Positions 8,511 through 12,465 of a stretch of 12,465 nt of DNA are shown in pieces. The first letter of the stretch is position 1. Each line of letters starts with the position of its first letter. The DNA is from an uncultured Lacibacter sp. (GTDB lineage: Bacteria; Bacteroidota; Bacteroidia; Chitinophagales; Chitinophagaceae). Both the position numbers and the translations under genes were made by a program. The notes under the pieces are model-generated. The model ran no database searches and had not been told where the DNA came from. It worked only from the letters and a program-made list of their open reading frames with translations. Location: the NCBI RefSeq assembly GCF_946479605.1, contig NZ_CAMLGT010000103.1:1-12465 (forward strand), in the 5' to 3' direction.

Positions 8511-10415
8511 ATGAAACGTATATACATCTATTTAACAGCAGCATCCATGTTAGGAATGTGGAGTTGCAAAAAGGACAGCGAATTTCTTGATGTAAAACCT
8601 ACATCAATTATCTCTACTGATCTTGCGTTTGCCAACTCAGCGAATGTACTTTCTGTGCTGGCCGACCTGTATAACCGCCAGGTAGATATTTCTACTTTGA
8701 AAGACTGGTACACGATGGCAGATTTCAGTGAAAGTTTTCCTTCTGAAAACGGCCGTGCATTTTTAGTGCAGCGTAATACCTGGGGCTTTGGCGAATGGGG
8801 TAGCTGGGATTATGCATACATCCGTGAATTAAATCTTTTCTTAGAACGTATTGATATTTCAAAGGCATTGGCTCCGGCTGATAAAGCCATGTTTAAAGCA
8901 GAAGCCCGTTTCCTGCGTGCCAATTATTATTTTGAAATAACAAAGAGAATGGGTGGTGTGCCTTTGATCACAAAATCATTGGTGTATGATTTTAGTGGTA
9001 AGGCAGATAATCTGCAATATCCAAGATCAAAAGAATCGGAAATGTATGACTTTGTGATTGCGGAAGCAGAAGCCATTAAAAATGATCTGCCCATCGATAA
9101 CAAAGCGAATGCAACAACGGCTGCAAGAGCAACAAAAGGTGCTGCATTGGCCATGCAGGCAAGAGCTGCTTTGTATGCAGGTTCTATTGCAAAGTATGGT
9201 GTTAACACGCCACAGGTTGCATTACCCGGTGGTGAAGTGGGTATTCCATCATCAATGGCAACGGCTTATTATACCAAAGCACTGAATGCAGCAAAAGAGA
9301 TCATGAACGGTACTGCAGGTGCATATGCGTTGTATAATAAAAAGCCAGACCTGAGCGAAAACTTTGCCAGCATTTTTATTGATAAGGGAAATAATCCTGA
9401 AACCATCTTTATTGAAGACTTTAAACTGAAGAGTGGTAAAGTACATTACTTTACCGGATGGAATCAGCCACGCTATGGTGCAGAGGAAGAAGAAGGCGGG
9501 CGTATTAATCCTTCCTTAAACCTTGTACAGGAGTTTGAATTGCTGAACAACACATTTGCACCAATCCCTGTTACAGATGGTGGTGGTAATCCTGTGTACT
9601 ATGCTAATCAAACAGATCCATTTGCTGGCAGAGATGCACGTCTGGCCGGTACAGTTATGTTGCCCGGTACAGCATTTAAAGGCCGTACGGTTGATATCTG
9701 GAATGGTTACCAGATGGCTGATGGTTCTGTTGTAAGTGGTGATGACCGTGGACAACAGAAAGTATTACCCGGTACAACAGGTTTACGCCAGGTGGTGGGT
9801 TTTGATGGCCCTATTAATGGTAAAGAGTTTACCGCACAGAGCGGCTTTTACCTGCGCAAGTATCTCGATCCTGCTATTGGTTCCGGTTCACGTGGTACAA
9901 ACAGTGAGCTGCCGTTTATCCGTTACCGTTATGCAGAAGTATTGCTGAATGCAGCAGAAGCGGCATTTGAGTTGGGCAATGCAGCAGAAGCAGCAACATA
10001 TATGAACCAGGTGCGTACAAGAGCAGGATTTACAACACCGTTAACGGCTGCTGATATTACATTCGACAGGATTGTGCATGAACGCCGTGTGGAGCTTGCG
10101 TTTGAAGGTCATATTCTTTTTGATCGTAAACGTTGGAGAATTGCGCACCAGGTATGGGATGGTAACAAGATGACTGTAAGCGATCTGTTGACAAACATTG
10201 GTAAAGCAACCAAGCGTAATACACAACCTTATGCATTGTGGGCGTACAAATATTTCAATCCCGGTAACCCCAATGATGGTAAGTGGCTGTACAAGATCGT
10301 ACTTCCTACATTGGTAACGGGCGCCAACAATTTTCAGATGGGTAACTATTATTCATTCATTGATGATAATATCCGTGCAAACAACCCCAAAATTGTAAAA
10401 CAGCCAAACCAGTAA
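8511..10415 (+). CDS. susD: SusD/RagB-family nutrient-binding outer-membrane lipoprotein
   Basis: Surface lipoprotein that lids the SusC barrel and binds the glycan. It has 634 residues, long but within the family range. A short signal peptide ends at the acylated Cys19 (GMWSC), followed by KKDSE, an acidic stretch of the kind that directs Bacteroidota lipoproteins to the surface. The mature N-terminus FLDVKPTS is typical of SusD. The helical TPR-like core is visible in WGSWDYAYIRELNLFLERI (about 97-115) and in KAEARFLRANYYFEITK. The C-terminal family signature is complete: QVRTRAGF, then HERRVELAFEG (523-533) and FDRKRW. It starts 24 bp after the susC stop, so the two are almost certainly co-transcribed and form one complex. 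No frame disruption is seen. Confidence 0.96.
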   Translation: MKRIYIYLTAASMLGMWSCKKDSEFLDVKPTSIISTDLAFANSANVLSVLADLYNRQVDISTLKDWYTMADFSESFPSENGRAFLVQRNTWGFGEWGSWDYAYIRELNLFLERIDISKALAPADKAMFKAEARFLRANYYFEITKRMGGVPLITKSLVYDFSGKADNLQYPRSKESEMYDFVIAEAEAIKNDLPIDNKANATTAARATKGAALAMQARAALYAGSIAKYGVNTPQVALPGGEVGIPSSMATAYYTKALNAAKEIMNGTAGAYALYNKKPDLSENFASIFIDKGNNPETIFIEDFKLKSGKVHYFTGWNQPRYGAEEEEGGRINPSLNLVQEFELLNNTFAPIPVTDGGGNPVYYANQTDPFAGRDARLAGTVMLPGTAFKGRTVDIWNGYQMADGSVVSGDDRGQQKVLPGTTGLRQVVGFDGPINGKEFTAQSGFYLRKYLDPAIGSGSRGTNSELPFIRYRYAEVLLNAAEAAFELGNAAEAATYMNQVRTRAGFTTPLTAADITFDRIVHERRVELAFEGHILFDRKRWRIAHQVWDGNKMTVSDLLTNIGKATKRNTQPYALWAYKYFNPGNPNDGKWLYKIVLPTLVTGANNFQMGNYYSFIDDNIRANNPKIVKQPNQ

Positions 10416-10451
10416 CCAGTAACAGTGTTGTAAACAATTAAAAAACGAAAA

Positions 10452-11153
10452 ATGAAAATCAAGTTTCACTATATCGGATTGCTGGCACTGCTTGTTGGCG
10501 CTGCATCCTGCAAGAAAGATAATTATGATGCACCTTCCTCGAAGTTAACAGGTAAGATACAATACATGGGCGAAGCCATACAGGTGGAGTACGACCGTGT
10601 GCCGTTTGAATTATATCAGTTTGGTTTTGGAAAAGTGGGGGCTATTCGCCAGACGTTTGCACCGGATGGTTCTTATTCCTGTATGTTGTTTGATGGTGAG
10701 TATAAACTCATTATCCCCAATGGGCAAGGACCATTTAAATGGAAACAAACAGCAGGTGGTGCGCCTGACAGTTTGGTCATAAAACTCAGCGGCAGCAAAA
10801 CCATTGATCTGGATGTGACGCCTTATTATATGATCCGCACCCCGCAGCTGTCAGTAAGCGGCGGTAAAGTGAACGGTAGCTTTAAAGCAGAAAAGATCAT
10901 TACTGATGCCAGCGGAAAAAATATTGAAAGCGTGAATCTGTACATCAACAAAACACAGTTTGTTTCATCAACTGATAATATTGGTTCTGCAAGCATCAGT
11001 GGTGGTTCAATTGCTGATCCCAATAACATCAGTATGCAGGTAACTATACCCACTATTATTCCCACGCAGAACTATGTGTTTGCACGACTCAGTATTAAAA
11101 TAGCTGGGGTTGAAGACAGGATTTTTTCTCCTGTTGTGAAACTGTCGTTCTGA
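10452..11153 (+). CDS. DUF3823 lipoprotein, probable surface glycan-binding accessory
   Basis: A 233-residue lipoprotein: signal peptide with lipobox AASC and acylated Cys20, then KKDNYDAP, the standard opening of DUF3823 proteins. The N-terminal beta-sandwich spans about residues 30-122 (LTGKIQYMGEAIQV; PDGSYSCMLFDGEYKLIIPNGQGPF). A second beta domain spans about 127-233 and ends in VVKLSF. DUF3823 proteins are found in Bacteroidota, often just after susD, where SusE/SusF-type glycan-binding lipoproteins would otherwise sit. A surface binding role is therefore inferred from position and fold; the biochemistry is not established to my knowledge. It begins 36 bp after the susD stop with an A-rich leader (AAAAAACGAAAA before ATG) and is followed by a terminator-like hairpin, so it is probably the last gene of the susCD unit. 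Confidence 0.88.
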   Translation: MKIKFHYIGLLALLVGAASCKKDNYDAPSSKLTGKIQYMGEAIQVEYDRVPFELYQFGFGKVGAIRQTFAPDGSYSCMLFDGEYKLIIPNGQGPFKWKQTAGGAPDSLVIKLSGSKTIDLDVTPYYMIRTPQLSVSGGKVNGSFKAEKIITDASGKNIESVNLYINKTQFVSSTDNIGSASISGGSIADPNNISMQVTIPTIIPTQNYVFARLSIKIAGVEDRIFSPVVKLSF

Positions 11154-11184
11154 GAATAGTGTAAAAGATCAATAGACCAAAGTC

Positions 11185-11219
11185 AGCAGTAGTTTTGGTA
11201 TAAGGTAAGCAGTAGTTTT
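11185..11219. repeat. 12-bp direct repeat with 23-bp period
   Basis: AGCAGTAGTTTT occurs exactly at 11185-11196 and 11208-11219, and similarity continues three bases further (GGT versus AGT). The first copy contains TAGTTTTG (11190-11197), a perfect match to the Bacteroidota -7 consensus TAnnTTTG; the second copy has TAGTTTTA, one mismatch. No TTG is seen at the matching -33 distance. The arrangement could be two regulator half-sites on about the same helix face (two turns), a promoter duplication, or a chance local duplication. Confidence 0.55.
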
Positions 11220-11240
11220 AGTTAATACTGATCGTTACCA

Positions 11241-11280
11241 AGGCCATTTAGCTCTGGTTAAATGGCCTCTTAATTTTAAT
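11241..11280 (+). terminator. Hairpin, likely Rho-independent terminator after DUF3823 gene
   Basis: A perfect 10-bp stem pairs AGGCCATTTA (11241-11250) with TAAATGGCCT (11259-11268) around the 8-base loop GCTCTGGT. It is followed by CTTAATTTTAAT, a T-rich but interrupted tail. It lies 88 bp after the DUF3823 stop and 36 bp before the next ATG (end of tail to start). It probably ends or attenuates the susC-susD-DUF3823 transcript. The imperfect T-tract leaves room for partial read-through. Confidence 0.65.
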
Positions 11281-11316
11281 GTGTGCATGTCTATCGAGTT
11301 TCAAACAGTATATACA

Positions 11317-12465
11317 ATGAATAAAACAGGTTTATCGTTTATTGCAGTTCTCTTATTGTGTTTGGTAAGTGTGAGCCAGGAAAGAAAAGCGCCTGCTTAT
11401 CCGTTGATCACGCATGATCCGTATTTCAGTATCTGGTCAACAACAGATGTATTAACAGAATCACCAACAAAACATTGGACAGGAACAGATCATTCATTGG
11501 TTGGTATGTTAAAAGTAGCTGGAGATGTGTATCGCTTCTTAGGCAATACAGGTAAACAGTTTAAACAGGTATTGCCGGCAGCTGATGAACTGTATTATGA
11601 TGCAGCTTATACTGAAACTGCACCAACAGGTGAGTGGACAAGTGTTGCCTACAACGACAGTAACTGGAAAAAAGGAAAGGGCGCTTTTGGCGATAACAAA
11701 ACCACTGCACAAACCATGTGGCTCTCGAAAGATATTTGGATGAGAAGAGAGTTCACCATCAACAGCAGCCATCTGAACGATCTGTTTGTAAAACTTCATC
11801 ATGATGATAATGTAGAAGTGTATATCAATGGCGAATTGGTTTATAAAACCATTGGCTGGACAGGGAAATATATTTACCTGCCCGTTAGCGAAGCAGTGAA
11901 AGCAAAGATCAAACAGGGAAAGAATGTATTGGCCATACATGTTGCCAATACAGCCGGTGGCCAATGGCTTGATGCCGGTATTGTACAGGAAGTAAAAGAA
12001 CAGCAAGGCGAAGCAAAGAAAATAGCCGAGCAAAAGAAAGTAACCATCAACGCCACACAAACCATTTACGAATTTACCTGTGGTAAAGTTGATCTTACAC
12101 TCACCTTCACCTCGCCATTACTGATCAACGATCTTAACCTCGTTGCCCGGCCAGTGAGTTATATCACAACAAAAGTAAAAGCAAACGATGGTGCAGCGCA
12201 TGATGTACAGTTGTACGTTGGCGCATCAACCGATATTGCCACCAACACAGCTGCACAAACTGTAGAAGCAAAAAAATATACAGCAAACGGACTTGGTATT
12301 TTAAAAGCAGGTACTACGGCTCAACTCATTCTGCAAAAGAAAGGTGATGATCTGCGTATCGACTGGGGGTACATGTACATAGCTGTTCCGCAAACGGCAG
12401 CAGTAAGTCAGTATGTTTCTGCAGAAGAAGGCATTGTCAATTCATTTACTGTGCCAGCAACATCT
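11317..12465 (+). CDS. DUF5127/DUF4965 'glutaminase-like' secreted protein (3'-partial)
   Basis: The frame runs from ATG 11317 to the right edge without a stop: 383 residues visible, C-terminus missing. A signal peptide spans about 1-20 (VLLLCLVSVS-Q). The mature start, AYPLITHDPYFSIWS (27-41) and HWTGTDHSLVGMLKVAGDVYRFLG (53-76), is typical of the DUF5127 N-terminal region of proteins annotated as glutaminase A-like (DUF5127-DUF4965-DUF1793). Residues about 89-223 form an inserted module resembling the jelly-roll of GH2-type enzymes: EWTSVAYNDSNWKKGKGAFG (106-125), HDDNVEVYINGELV (162-175) and GKNVLAIHVANTAGGQWLDAG (201-221). A short lysine/glutamate/glutamine-rich linker (224-242) precedes the return of the DUF5127 fold (FTCGKVDLTLTFTSPLLI, 253-270). 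The DUF4965 domain would lie beyond the window. PUL location and a sugar-binding-like insert favour glycan processing over glutamine hydrolysis (inference). Its own promoter may lie in 11154-11316. Confidence 0.87.
   Translation, partial: MNKTGLSFIAVLLLCLVSVSQERKAPAYPLITHDPYFSIWSTTDVLTESPTKHWTGTDHSLVGMLKVAGDVYRFLGNTGKQFKQVLPAADELYYDAAYTETAPTGEWTSVAYNDSNWKKGKGAFGDNKTTAQTMWLSKDIWMRREFTINSSHLNDLFVKLHHDDNVEVYINGELVYKTIGWTGKYIYLPVSEAVKAKIKQGKNVLAIHVANTAGGQWLDAGIVQEVKEQQGEAKKIAEQKKVTINATQTIYEFTCGKVDLTLTFTSPLLINDLNLVARPVSYITTKVKANDGAAHDVQLYVGASTDIATNTAAQTVEAKKYTANGLGILKAGTTAQLILQKKGDDLRIDWGYMYIAVPQTAAVSQYVSAEEGIVNSFTVPATS

Noticed and set aside
11539..12060. 173-codon open frame on the - strand over the DUF4965 gene
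   Set aside because: The + strand frame here gives recognisable DUF5127 and jelly-roll motifs and runs unbroken to the window edge. The antisense translation is Phe/Cys-rich and unlike any known protein.
1..12465. CRISPR arrays, tRNA/rRNA genes, insertion sequences, integrase or att sites, toxin-antitoxin genes
   Set aside because: I saw no repeat array, no RNA gene signature and no transposase or integrase-like protein. Long coding genes cover nearly the whole window.

Overview
The window looks like part of a polysaccharide utilization locus (PUL) from a Bacteroidota genome. A SusC/SusD outer-membrane pair, a DUF3823 lipoprotein, a propeller-type sensor kinase and several secreted glycan-active proteins sit together. 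Lipoproteins begin CKKD after the cleavage cysteine, upstream regions are A/T-rich, and classical Shine-Dalgarno sequences are not evident. The style suggests the Chitinophagaceae or a related environmental lineage, but that placement is inference; no rRNA or other marker is present.

Layout. (1) Positions 1-1937, + strand: the 3' part of a GH125 exo-alpha-1,6-mannosidase followed almost immediately by a small secreted GH43-type glycosidase. This is the tail of an operon entering from the left. (2) Positions 1953-5132, - strand, convergent with the GH43 gene: a large sensor with two predicted seven-bladed periplasmic propellers, a Y_Y_Y domain, one membrane helix and a complete histidine kinase core. 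It stops there and lacks the receiver and AraC-type DNA-binding modules of the hybrid two-component systems it otherwise resembles. (3) About 160-210 bp of divergent control region. (4) Positions 5295-11153, + strand: susC, susD and a DUF3823 lipoprotein gene, closely spaced and probably one transcript. (5) Positions 11154-11316: an intergenic region with a 12-bp direct repeat and a terminator-like hairpin. (6) Position 11317 to the right edge: the start of a secreted DUF5127/DUF4965 ('glutaminase-like') protein with an inserted jelly-roll module. Its frame is still open at the end of the window.

How the parts would work together (inference from family knowledge): the DUF3823 lipoprotein and SusD capture glycan at the surface, SusC imports oligosaccharides with TonB energy, and GH125, GH43 and the DUF4965 protein trim them. 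The propeller sensor would detect a released fragment in the periplasm and switch on transcription through a response regulator encoded elsewhere. GH125 points to an alpha-1,6-linked mannoside (alpha-mannan or an N-glycan core). GH43 suggests a side chain such as arabinose or xylose, but its specificity cannot be read from sequence. No tRNA, rRNA, CRISPR array, transposase or att site was seen. Nothing here is clearly a new system. The most unusual points are the sensor without an output domain, its lack of an ATG start, the repeat-plus-hairpin region before the DUF4965 gene, and the doubtful 'glutaminase' label.
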